This document shows, one piece after another, positions 17,563-25,786 of a stretch of DNA of 64,000 nucleotides. The number at the start of each line of letters is the position of its first letter. The first letter of the stretch is position 1. The DNA is taken from positions 1,860,001-1,924,000 of the forward strand of contig NZ_CP100404.1 in the NCBI RefSeq assembly GCF_024218775.1, in the 5' to 3' direction. The stretch comes from Haloarcula marina. GTDB lineage: Archaea > Halobacteriota > Halobacteria > Halobacteriales > Haloarculaceae. The position numbers were made by a program, and so were the translations under genes. The notes beneath the pieces are model-generated. The model was not told where the DNA came from. It searched no databases and worked only from the letters and a program-made list of their open reading frames with translations.

Positions 17563-18607
17563 CTGCCCTCACCTCCCGAGGGTCCACGCCGAGGCCGTCC
17601 GAGTGCGGAACTGTCATTCGCCCACCCGCTACTGTCGCCGGGTCCGGCGCGAGGTCGGTCGACAGTCGGTCGCCCGTGGCGAGGCCGCAGGGGCGAACGT
17701 TCGGTATCGCCGCGGCGACGTGGAGCGCGGCGAGTCGACCGAGGACGCCGTCGATGGTCGTCGTCACGACCGGTTCGACCCCCTGCTCGCGAGCGCGCAT
17801 CGCCAGCGTGTGAGCGTTACCGGGACCGCCGAGGACCATCGGCTTCAGTATCAGCACGTCGGCGGCGTCCGCGGCGAGGACGGAATCGACGCGGCGGTGG
17901 GCCACTGACTCGTCGAGTGCCACGTCGACCGGGCCGCCGCGGAGAGCGGCGTGGCCGTCGAGGTCGTCGGCCGAGAGGGGTTGCTCGACGTACTCCACGC
18001 CGAACTCGGCGAACCGTTCGAGAGCGTCGCGCGCGTCTTCTCGGGACCACGCGCCGTTCGCGTCCGCACGGAGCGTGACATCGTCGCCGACGCGCACTCG
18101 CACCGCGCGGAGGCGGTCGGCGTCGTCGTCGACCGAGCGCGCGCCGACCTTCAGTTTACAGCACTCGAAGCCCGCGTCGACGGCTTCGGCGACCGCTGTC
18201 GCCGTCGTCGCCGGGTCGCCGTCGCCGACGGTGGCGTTGACTGGGACCGACTCGCAGTGTACGTCGGCGTCGAACCACTGGTACAGCGGGACACCCTCGG
18301 CGCGGGCGTCGGCATCCAGGAGGGCCGTCGCCACGCCGTGCCGCGCGGCCGGGACTTCGCCAGCGTCGAGCGCCAGCATCGCCCCGGTGTGGCCGCCGTC
18401 GGCTTCGGCGTCTGCGGCGCGAGCGAGCGCCTCTTCACAACCGTCGAGCGATTCGGTCCACCCGGGAAGCGGGGTTGCTTCGCCGAGACCGGTCTCGCCG
18501 CGGTGGTCGTAGCGAACGACGAACCCGGAGCGCTCCTCGATGCGTCCGGCGGCCGTCGACAGCGGACTCGACAGCGGGAGCGAGAACGGCGTCGTGCGTA
18601 TCGTCAT
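17555..18607 (-). CDS. menC: o-Succinylbenzoate synthase
   Basis: A 350-residue enolase-superfamily enzyme that dehydrates SHCHC to o-succinylbenzoate. The barrel shows the Lys pair in CCKLKVG, the metal ligands RADANGAW, EQPLSADDL and ALDESVA, and the second Lys in VLILKPMVLGG. Homology begins at MTIRTTPFSLPLSSPLSTA, so the ATG at 18607 is used, not the far upstream frame opening. ATGA overlap with menA and overlap with menE make a tight menA-menC-menE unit. Confidence 0.93.
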   Translation of the reverse strand: MTIRTTPFSLPLSSPLSTAAGRIEERSGFVVRYDHRGETGLGEATPLPGWTESLDGCEEALARAADAEADGGHTGAMLALDAGEVPAARHGVATALLDADARAEGVPLYQWFDADVHCESVPVNATVGDGDPATTATAVAEAVDAGFECCKLKVGARSVDDDADRLRAVRVRVGDDVTLRADANGAWSREDARDALERFAEFGVEYVEQPLSADDLDGHAALRGGPVDVALDESVAHRRVDSVLAADAADVLILKPMVLGGPGNAHTLAMRAREQGVEPVVTTTIDGVLGRLAALHVAAAIPNVRPCGLATGDRLSTDLAPDPATVAGGRMTVPHSDGLGVDPREVRADA

Positions 18608-19563
18608 AGCACCTGCGGGAGCGCGAGTCCGGCGGCGAAGAGGAGCGAGTGGGCGAAGAGAAGTTTGCCGACGCGTTCGAGCGTCGGGTTCAGCGCCTCG
18701 CCGTCCGTTCGCGTGAAGACGGTTCGTGTCGTCTGCCCAGCGAGCGGGAGCGTGAGCCACGGTGCGAGCGCCCACGGGCTGTATGCCGGGTCCAGCGCGA
18801 ACAGCACAGGGACCACGTAGGCCATGCCCACGAGGAGGACGTACTCGACGCGGCTCCAGCGATACCCGAGGTAGACGGCCAGCGTCTTCTTCCCGGCGGC
18901 CATGTCCGTCTCGCGGTCGCGGACGTTGTTGACGACGAGGATGGCCGTCGAGAGGCCAGCGGCGGTTAGGCTCCCGACGACGACGGCGACGGGGAGGCTC
19001 TCCGGCGGGAGCGTGGTCGGGAACGTCCCGACGGCGGGCATGTTGGCGACGGCTTGGACGTAGTACGTTCCGGTGACGGCGACGACGCCGAAGTAGACGA
19101 ACACGAACAGGTCGCCGAGGCCCCGATAGCCGTAGGGCAGGGGGCCGCCGGTGTAGAGGACTCCCGCGGCGATACCGGTCAGACCGACCACGACGATGGG
19201 GAGGCCACCGATGGCGACGAGGTAGACGCCGACGACGACGGCGAGGGCGTAGGTCAACACCATCGCCCGTCTGACCGAGGACGGGTCGATGAGTCCGCCC
19301 GCCGTGACGCGGGTGAACCCCTCGCGTTCGTCCGTGTCCGCGCCCTTCACGGCGTCGTAGTAGTCGTTCGCGAAGTTCGTCCCGACCTGTAGTAAGAGCG
19401 CCCCCAAGAGGGCCGCCACCGCCGGGAGGAGTTCGAACACGCCAGCGTGTACTGCCAGCCCAGTCCCGACGACGACGGGAGCGGCCCCCGCGGGGAGCGT
19501 CTGCGGCCGGGCGGCCATCACCCACGCTTCCCGCTTCGAAACGTCGGCCGTCGCTGTACTCAT
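18604..19563 (-). CDS. menA: 1,4-Dihydroxy-2-naphthoate polyprenyltransferase
   Basis: A 319-residue UbiA-type membrane enzyme that attaches the polyprenyl tail to dihydroxynaphthoate, making demethylmenaquinone. The first Asp-rich prenyl-diphosphate site is NFANDYYDAVKGADTDER (about 65-82), and the second is NNVRDRETDMAAGKKTLAV (about 195-213). About eight to nine hydrophobic spans are visible. The N-terminal segment AARPQTLPAGAAPVVVGTG is typical of MenA. It is the first gene of menA-menC-menE; the next block starts with menB beyond an oppositely oriented kinase. Confidence 0.94.
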   Translation of the reverse strand: MSTATADVSKREAWVMAARPQTLPAGAAPVVVGTGLAVHAGVFELLPAVAALLGALLLQVGTNFANDYYDAVKGADTDEREGFTRVTAGGLIDPSSVRRAMVLTYALAVVVGVYLVAIGGLPIVVVGLTGIAAGVLYTGGPLPYGYRGLGDLFVFVYFGVVAVTGTYYVQAVANMPAVGTFPTTLPPESLPVAVVVGSLTAAGLSTAILVVNNVRDRETDMAAGKKTLAVYLGYRWSRVEYVLLVGMAYVVPVLFALDPAYSPWALAPWLTLPLAGQTTRTVFTRTDGEALNPTLERVGKLLFAHSLLFAAGLALPQVL

Positions 19564-19897
19564 TGGTCGTTGCTCGGGCCGCCACTCTCAAAGCGACTGT
19601 GGTTCACGGGGCCACGGTTTCCTCACTTCGGCCGCCGGAACCACACAAACCGCAATACAGCGACGAGCCCCACAGCCAGCACATATTTACGTTCATGCGC
19701 GTTTGAACCTGCATGGTCTTTGCTTGTAGACGCCGTCTGCCGCCGGGCGGTCCGGAACGCCACGAGACAACACGTGGGCCGTTCCGCCACGTACGCGGCG
19801 TTTCGGGATTCTTTCACCCGATTCTCGACGGTGTCAGCCGACACGCGTTGTCGGGGTCGACCACCGCCTTGACGGGGGACCAACTCGCCGCGTCACC
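19564..19897. other. Intergenic region between menA and the LOV kinase
   Basis: A 334-base divergent gap with no convincing gene. A TATA-like stretch (CATATTTACG, about 19682-19691) could drive rightward transcription toward the LOV kinase, which would give a leader of roughly 190 bases. Short frames here encode basic, non-haloarchaeal peptides. Confidence 0.5.
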
Positions 19898-21736
19898 GTG
19901 CCTGACGACCGGACCGAACAAGTCACGCTGATGGACGACCAGACACACTCGGTCGTCAGGGCTATCGACCAGTCGCCCGATGTCGTGCTCCTCCTCGTCG
20001 ACGACGAGCACAGGGCTACGCTGGCCGACCAACTCTCCGAGGCAGATATCACCGTCGTCAGCGACGACACCTCGACGCTGCCCGCCTTCGACGTCTGTAT
20101 CGTCGACACCGAGAGCTACCCGGCAGTCGGCGAGCAACTGCGACGGCGGAAAGCCGACGCTGACCCGGTCTTGCTTCCGGTGTTGCTCGTCCTCGAACCG
20201 GGGGTCTCGGAAACGCGTGCGCGGGAGTTGGTCGACGACATCGACGATTTCCTCACACTTCCGACCACCGAGCGGTTGCTTCTCGGTCGTATCCGGGCGC
20301 ACCTGCAGGCACGTCGGCAGTCCAAGCACTCGTCGCTGTTCAGGCGGGCGATGGACAAAGCGGTCAACGGTATCACTATCGCGGACGCCGGGGACGACGA
20401 GAAACTCGTCTACGCGAACGACGCGTTCCTCGAAACGACCGGCTACGAGCGCGAGGAAGTGCTCGGCCGGAACTGTCGGTTCCTGCAGGGACCGGACACC
20501 GACCGGTCGACGGTCGAGGAGATACGGGCGGCCCTCGATTCGGGAACATCCGTCGAAGTCGAGATTCTGAACTACCGAAAAGACGGCTCCGAGTTCTGGA
20601 ACCACCTCAGCGTCACCCCGGTGTTCGAAAACGGCGACCTAACCCACTACCTCGGGTTTCAGCAGGACGTGACCGACCGAATCGAACGGAGTCGAGAACT
20701 AAACCGATACGAGGAAATCGTCCGTGCGGCCGGGGACCCCATCTATTCGCTCGACGCGGACCTCCGGGTCACGCTGTTGAACGAGGCGACAGCGCGGTTC
20801 AGCGAGACGGACCAGGCGGACCTCGTGGGTCGACACGTCCGCGAAGTGTTCGGCGCGCCACACGCGGCGCAGTTGGCCGACGCCCTCCTCTCGCTCGCCA
20901 ACGACGACCAGATGGGGACGACGATAGAGACGGCCGTCACCGACGCGAAGGGGCGAAAGCGGCGGTACCAGACCGCACTGGCGGTGATGCCCGCCGACGA
21001 GTTCGACGGCGTCGTCTGCGTCAGCCGCGACGTGACAGAGCACAGGGAGCGGGAGTACCGCCTCTCGGTCCTCGACCGCGTCCTCAGACACAACCTCCGA
21101 AACAAACTCCACGTAGTGCTGGCACAGGCCGAGTTGGCCCGAGAGCAGACCGACGACGAAGCGATACGGAACGCCACGACGACAATCGAACGCGCGGCCG
21201 AAGAGCTACTGAACCTCGGCGAGACGGCCCGCGCCTTTCACGATACGCTCGACCCCCGGTGGGGCGAGGAAGTCAGCGCCGTCGACGTGGCTACCCACAC
21301 TCGCCACGTCGTCGACGAAGCGCGTCTCAGCTACGAGGACGCGGCGTTCGTGACAGACATCCCGGGGACCCTCTGGGCGCGGACCCACAACGCCTTCGAA
21401 CTCGCGATGAGCGAGATTCTCGACAACGCCGCGACCTACGGCGGCGACGGCGTGGAGGTCGCAGTGACGCTCGAAACGACCGGCGACGACGAAACCGTGG
21501 TGGTCACGGTCGCGGACGACGGCCCGGGGATTCCCGACGTGGAGAAAGACGCGCTCACCTCGGGCGTCGAGTCGGACCTCCAGCACACGTCCGGTCTGGG
21601 CCTCTGGTTCGTCAGATGGTTAGCCATCAACAGCGGCGGGTCGTTCACTATCGACGACAACGACCCGGCGGGGGCCGTCGTCGAACTGCGCCTCCCCGTC
21701 GCGGCCCCGCCCGAAGAGGAAGTGTCGGGTCAGTAG
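19898..21736 (+). CDS. LOV-PAS sensor histidine kinase
   Basis: A 612-residue soluble kinase. Residues about 25-140 resemble a receiver domain. Residues about 150-265 form a PAS domain with GRNCRFLQGPDT, the LOV photosensor core; Cys193 is positioned to form the light-induced flavin adduct, and RKDGSEFWNHLSVTPV supplies flavin-contact strands. A second PAS (about 275-385) precedes the phosphoacceptor His398 in VLRHNLRNKLHVVL. An HATPase domain has EILDNAATYGG, DDGPGIP and SGLGLWFVRW. Start is GTG 19898; ATG 19931 is an alternative. It is likely a blue-light-responsive kinase, set between menA and menB on the opposite strand. Confidence 0.88.
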   Translation: MPDDRTEQVTLMDDQTHSVVRAIDQSPDVVLLLVDDEHRATLADQLSEADITVVSDDTSTLPAFDVCIVDTESYPAVGEQLRRRKADADPVLLPVLLVLEPGVSETRARELVDDIDDFLTLPTTERLLLGRIRAHLQARRQSKHSSLFRRAMDKAVNGITIADAGDDEKLVYANDAFLETTGYEREEVLGRNCRFLQGPDTDRSTVEEIRAALDSGTSVEVEILNYRKDGSEFWNHLSVTPVFENGDLTHYLGFQQDVTDRIERSRELNRYEEIVRAAGDPIYSLDADLRVTLLNEATARFSETDQADLVGRHVREVFGAPHAAQLADALLSLANDDQMGTTIETAVTDAKGRKRRYQTALAVMPADEFDGVVCVSRDVTEHREREYRLSVLDRVLRHNLRNKLHVVLAQAELAREQTDDEAIRNATTTIERAAEELLNLGETARAFHDTLDPRWGEEVSAVDVATHTRHVVDEARLSYEDAAFVTDIPGTLWARTHNAFELAMSEILDNAATYGGDGVEVAVTLETTGDDETVVVTVADDGPGIPDVEKDALTSGVESDLQHTSGLGLWFVRWLAINSGGSFTIDDNDPAGAVVELRLPVAAPPEEEVSGQ

Positions 21737-22632
21737 TGCCACGGCACGTCGCTGAAGTCCGGATTCCGGCCTTCGTTGAACGCGTCGCGCCCCTCCTGGG
21801 CTTCGTCGGTCATGTACGCGAGTCGCGTCGCTTCCCCGGCGAACACCTGCTGGCCGACCATCCCGTCCGAATCGAGGTTGAAGGCGTACTTCAGCATCCG
21901 CATCGCCGTCGGCGACTTCTCGTTCATCCGCTCGGCCCACTCGATAGCGGTGTCCTCTAACTCGTCGTGGGGGACCACTTCGTTGACCATCCCCATCTCC
22001 GCGGCTTCCTCGCCGTCGTAGGTCTTCCCGAGGAAGAACACCTCTCGGGCCTTCTTCTGGCCGACCTGTCGGGCGAGGTACGCCGACCCGAACCCGCCGT
22101 CGAACGACCCCACGTCAGGGTCGGTCTGGAGGAACTTCGCGTGTTCCGCACTGGCGATAGTGAGGTCACAGACGACGTGCAGCGAGTGCCCGCCGCCGAC
22201 GGCCCATCCGGGGACGACGGCGACGACCGGTTTGGGGATGTGGCGAATCTGTCGCTGGACTTCGAGGATGTGGAGCCGCCCGACGTTCTCCGGAGCGTCC
22301 GGGTCACCGATATCTTCGTCTGCCCGATACTCGTAGCCGCTCTCGCCTCGGATGCTCTGGTCGCCGCCCGAGCAGAACGCCCACCCGCCGTCTTTCGGCG
22401 ACGGACCGTTGCCGGTGATGAGGACACAGCCAACGTCGGTCAGGCGCTTCGCGTGGTCGAGCGCCGCGGACAGTTCGTCGACCGTCTCGGGGCGGAACGC
22501 GTTGCGTTTCTCCGGTCGGTCGAACGCGATGCGGACCGCGCCCGTCTCCGTCGACCGGTGGTAGGTGATGTCGGCGAAGTCGAACCGCTCGATTGGCTCC
22601 CACCGCGAGGGGTCGAATAGCTCCGAAACCAT
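21730..22632 (-). CDS. menB: 1,4-Dihydroxy-2-naphthoyl-CoA synthase
   Basis: A 300-residue crotonase-fold enzyme that cyclises o-succinylbenzoyl-CoA. MenB-specific features are the long insertion CSGGDQSIRGESGYEYRADEDI..GRLHILEVQRQIRHIPKPVVA and the segment VGSFDGGFGSAYLARQVGQKKAREVFFLG. C-terminal NPDFSDVPWHY is also typical. I use ATG 22632; the frame extends to 22683 but starts inside the divergent promoter region. The gene overlaps the tail of the LOV kinase by 7 bases at their convergent ends. Confidence 0.95.
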   Translation of the reverse strand: MVSELFDPSRWEPIERFDFADITYHRSTETGAVRIAFDRPEKRNAFRPETVDELSAALDHAKRLTDVGCVLITGNGPSPKDGGWAFCSGGDQSIRGESGYEYRADEDIGDPDAPENVGRLHILEVQRQIRHIPKPVVAVVPGWAVGGGHSLHVVCDLTIASAEHAKFLQTDPDVGSFDGGFGSAYLARQVGQKKAREVFFLGKTYDGEEAAEMGMVNEVVPHDELEDTAIEWAERMNEKSPTAMRMLKYAFNLDSDGMVGQQVFAGEATRLAYMTDEAQEGRDAFNEGRNPDFSDVPWHY

Positions 22633-22712
22633 ACCGTGGCTGACGGCGGCGGCCGCAAAAAGATTCCCAGTCAGGCACAACACTTTCTTTCGAGACGGTC
22701 CAATTCGAGACG

Positions 22713-23018
22713 ATGCCCTCCACCACGAACCAGCGAAGCATCAAGACGGGACTCGCCGTCCTCTCGGTGCTCGCGATGGCGTACAGCCTCATCATCGTCC
22801 AGCAGATACTCCTCGGTCTGCTCGCCGTCGCGGCGCTCTGGGGCGTGTACCTGTTCTGGCGATTCGTCCTCGCCCTCGGTCGCATCGCCTCGGCGCTCGA
22901 ACGTGTGGCGCTGGAGCTGGCCGACGGCGGGTTCGAAGAGGACCGGACAGAGAGACGCGAACGGACCGACGGGGCGAGCACCGAATCGGCGGCGCGACCC
23001 CTCGAACCCGAGCGCTGA
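22713..23018 (+). CDS. Small membrane protein, one to two spans
   Basis: A 101-residue protein. Residues about 12-52 contain continuous hydrophobic sequence (LAVLSVLAMAYSLIIV and ILLGLLAVAALWGVYLFW), probably a helical hairpin. A helix FVLALGRIASALERVALELADGG and a charged Glu/Arg-rich tail follow. No family recognised. It is divergent from menB and 56 bases upstream of the J-domain membrane protein, so they may be co-expressed. Confidence 0.65.
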   Translation: MPSTTNQRSIKTGLAVLSVLAMAYSLIIVQQILLGLLAVAALWGVYLFWRFVLALGRIASALERVALELADGGFEEDRTERRERTDGASTESAARPLEPER

Positions 23019-23074
23019 TACTGGGGAGCGAGAATTTATGCTCTCGCTTCCGGAACGTTCCACGAACGGGCGCC

Positions 23075-23995
23075 ATGGCTGAGACGTTCTACGACGTTCT
23101 CGGCGTCGACGACGACGCCTCGCGTTCGGAAATCGAGGCGGCCTACCGAGAACGTCTCAAGGAGACGCATCCGGATGTCAGCGACGCGAGCGATGCCGAG
23201 GCCGCCACGAAGCGCCTCATCGAGGCCCGGGACGTGTTGGTCGACGCCGACGAGCGAGCGCGATACGACCGCCTCGGTCACGATGCCTACGTCGGCGACG
23301 AATCGTCGGGGAGTCGGGTCGCCTCGGCGGCCCGGGAAGCGGGCTACGGCGACGCAGAGCGCAGGGCGGACGACGACGCAACCGGGCACTCGGCGTCGCG
23401 GTCCCGACGGCGCACTGCCGACCGCGCCCGGCGAGAACGGCGAGCGAGCGAACGGGTGCGCGACGACCGGGCGTCCCGCGAGTCGGCCGCGGAAACGGAG
23501 ACGGACGCCGACGCGCGGGCGGCGTCGGCCGCGAACGAGCGAACGACCGCGACTGGCGAGGAACGCGTCTCCGTGGGTACAGGCACCCACAACACCGCCA
23601 GGTCGCCCGCGTGGGCGTCCGGGCGGGGGTACCGAGTCCGGCAGACAGTCCACACGGGACCGGACTACGACTCGCTGGTTCCGAGCGGTCGAGAACTCTC
23701 CTTGCTGGGCATCACCTTCGCGCTGTACCCCGTGCTGTTGTTCAGCGCACTGATGCCGCCGTTCCCGCTGTACCTCAACCTCATCGTCGCTTTCTGCGCC
23801 GTCGTCGTCGTCGGCTATCTCCAGTCGATGCCCCGCGTCGCACTGTTGGTGTTCGGGACGTGGAGTCTGCTCACGCCCCTCGTCCTCGCCGTGTTGGGTG
23901 TGGGATTCCTCTCCCTCGTCGGTTTCGTCGCCCTCTGCGGGACGTGGCTCCCGTTCGGCTTCTCGATTCTGACGGCCGTCGTCCTCCGGTTGTAG
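23075..23995 (+). CDS. J-domain membrane protein
   Basis: A 306-residue protein. Residues 1-70 form a DnaJ J-domain: TFYDVLGVDDDASRSEIEAAY, the HPD motif in KETHPDVSDAS, and ERARYDRLGHDAYVG. A long charged Arg/Glu/Asp-rich linker (about 80-195) leads to a C-terminal membrane domain of about four helices (from LSLLGITFALYPVLLFSAL to the end). It lacks the zinc-finger and substrate domains of DnaJ, so it probably recruits Hsp70 (DnaK) to the membrane. It sits on the plus strand between menD and menB and ends one base before menD on the opposite strand. Confidence 0.85.
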   Translation: MAETFYDVLGVDDDASRSEIEAAYRERLKETHPDVSDASDAEAATKRLIEARDVLVDADERARYDRLGHDAYVGDESSGSRVASAAREAGYGDAERRADDDATGHSASRSRRRTADRARRERRASERVRDDRASRESAAETETDADARAASAANERTTATGEERVSVGTGTHNTARSPAWASGRGYRVRQTVHTGPDYDSLVPSGRELSLLGITFALYPVLLFSALMPPFPLYLNLIVAFCAVVVVGYLQSMPRVALLVFGTWSLLTPLVLAVLGVGFLSLVGFVALCGTWLPFGFSILTAVVLRL

Positions 23996-25786
23996 TCACC
24001 GGGTGTCGTCGGCGATTTTCGAGCGCGTCCGCGCGGTCAGGTCATCGCGAACCGCGTGGCTCCGCGCGCTGTCGAACTGGAATTCGATGACTTGCGTGCC
24101 GTCGCGTTCGACGGACGAATCGAAGGCGTCGCGGAACGCATCGCGGCCGTCGACCCGGGCAAATTCGAGGTCGTAGAGGTCCCCGGTCGGCCCGAAATCG
24201 AGGCCGTGGGGCGTCTTGAACTGCGGTTCGAAGGCGTCGTGGTCCTCGATAGGGAGGATGTGGAAGATGCCGCCGCCGTCGTTGTTCACGAGGACGATAG
24301 TCGCGTCGACGCCGCACCGTCCGAGCGCCAACAGGCCGTTCATGTCGTGGTAGTACGCGAGGTCACCGGTGACGAGGACGAGGGGGTCGTCCGTCGCGCT
24401 CCCCGCCCCGAGCGCCGTCGACGTGATGCCGTCGATACCGCTGGCTCCGCGGTTCCCCAGCATCGTGAGGTCGGCCGTCCGCGGTTCGCCGAAGCGGTCC
24501 AAATCGCGGACCGGCATGCTGTTGGAGACGAACACCGTCGCCGGGTCCGGTGCGGCGTCGGTCACGTCGGACAGCACGCCGCCCTCCCAGTAGGTCTCCT
24601 CGCGACCGCCGCGAACCCCCTCCCAGTGGTCGCGTTCGGCGGCCGCGAATCGCTCGGCCCATCGCTCGCCGCCCGTCCCGTCGACACGCGCGGCGAGTTC
24701 TTCTGCGAGAGCGTCTTCGTCGGCCACCAGGAGGTCGCTGGCCGTGAACTCCGCCTCGGTCCACCCGCCGGACGGGTCGACGACGAACTGCCGACAGTCG
24801 GCGTCGCGGAGGGAGTGTCTGAGCGGCTTCGAGGTTGGCGACGCGCCGAAGCGGAGGACAACGTCGGGGTCCGGCCACGCCGCCGTGGCGTCCGACCCGA
24901 GGTAGGCGTCGTAGCCACCGCAGACGGGCACGTCGAGTCGGTCGACGTGCGGGCCGAAGCGGAGGTCCGAGAGCGGGTCCGCGAGCACTGGGAACCCCGT
25001 CGCTTCGGCGAGCGGTTCCAGCGCGGCGGCACTGAGGCCGTCATCGGCGGGACCGGTCACGAGGAGTCCCCTGTCAGCCGATTCCACGGCGGCGGCGACG
25101 CCATCGAGAGCGTCGTCCGTGAGTTCCGGCAGTCCTTGCGAGGTAGCGACGAACGGTCCGTCTCTCCCGTTTGCCGCCAGCGTGTCGCCGTCGGCCCAGT
25201 CCTCGGGAACGCCGTCCGGGTCGTCCTCGGGGACCGGCGTTGGCTCCAGCGGCTTGCGGAATCGACAGTTGAGGTGGACCGGCCCGGAGTCGCTCCCGGT
25301 GGCCTTCGAGAGCGCCCGCGCCGCCGTCGTCCGGAGCATCCGCACCTTCCGCGGTTCGGCCTCCGGTTCCGGCAGGTCACGGTACCACCGGACTGCGTCG
25401 CCGTACAGTTTCTCTTGGTCGACGGTCTGGTTCGCACCGCTGTCGGTGAGTTCGGGGGGTCGGTCCGCGGTCAGCAAGAGCATCGGGACGCCCGACTGAG
25501 TGGCCTCGACGACCGCGGGGTGGAAGTTCGCCGCCGCCGTCCCCGAGGTACAGACCAGAGGGGTCGGCGTCCCGGTCCGGCGTGCCCGACCGAGCGCGAA
25601 GAACGCCGAGGACCGCTCGTCCAAGTGGGAGAACACCTCGATGTCGGGGTGTTCGGCGAAGGCGACGGTCAGGGGCGTCGACCGGCTTCCCGGCGACAGG
25701 CACGCGGCGTCGACGCCCGCTGCGACGAGTTCCTCGACCAGCGTCTCGGCCCACAGCGTGTTGACGTTCGGGTACACGCGGTTCAC
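23996..25786 (-). CDS. menD: 2-Succinyl-5-enolpyruvyl-6-hydroxy-3-cyclohexene-1-carboxylate synthase
   Basis: A 596-residue thiamin-diphosphate enzyme condensing isochorismate with 2-oxoglutarate. The N-terminal part has NVNTLWAETLVEELVAAGVD, CLSPGSRSTPLTVAF and VCTSGTAAANFHPAVVEA, all characteristic of MenD. The ThDP motif GDLAYYHDMNGLLAL..NNDGGGIF lies near residues 495-530. GTG 25786 is used because homology starts at VNRVYPNVNTLW, and it overlaps the menF stop as GTGA. menF and menD are therefore coupled. Confidence 0.95.
   Translation of the reverse strand: MNRVYPNVNTLWAETLVEELVAAGVDAACLSPGSRSTPLTVAFAEHPDIEVFSHLDERSSAFFALGRARRTGTPTPLVCTSGTAAANFHPAVVEATQSGVPMLLLTADRPPELTDSGANQTVDQEKLYGDAVRWYRDLPEPEAEPRKVRMLRTTAARALSKATGSDSGPVHLNCRFRKPLEPTPVPEDDPDGVPEDWADGDTLAANGRDGPFVATSQGLPELTDDALDGVAAAVESADRGLLVTGPADDGLSAAALEPLAEATGFPVLADPLSDLRFGPHVDRLDVPVCGGYDAYLGSDATAAWPDPDVVLRFGASPTSKPLRHSLRDADCRQFVVDPSGGWTEAEFTASDLLVADEDALAEELAARVDGTGGERWAERFAAAERDHWEGVRGGREETYWEGGVLSDVTDAAPDPATVFVSNSMPVRDLDRFGEPRTADLTMLGNRGASGIDGITSTALGAGSATDDPLVLVTGDLAYYHDMNGLLALGRCGVDATIVLVNNDGGGIFHILPIEDHDAFEPQFKTPHGLDFGPTGDLYDLEFARVDGRDAFRDAFDSSVERDGTQVIEFQFDSARSHAVRDDLTARTRSKIADDTR

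Noticed and set aside
19713-19931. 72-codon frame starting about 20 bases after a TATA-like box
   Set aside because: The translation is basic and Arg/Gly-rich, unlike haloarchaeal proteins, and runs into the kinase start in another frame.
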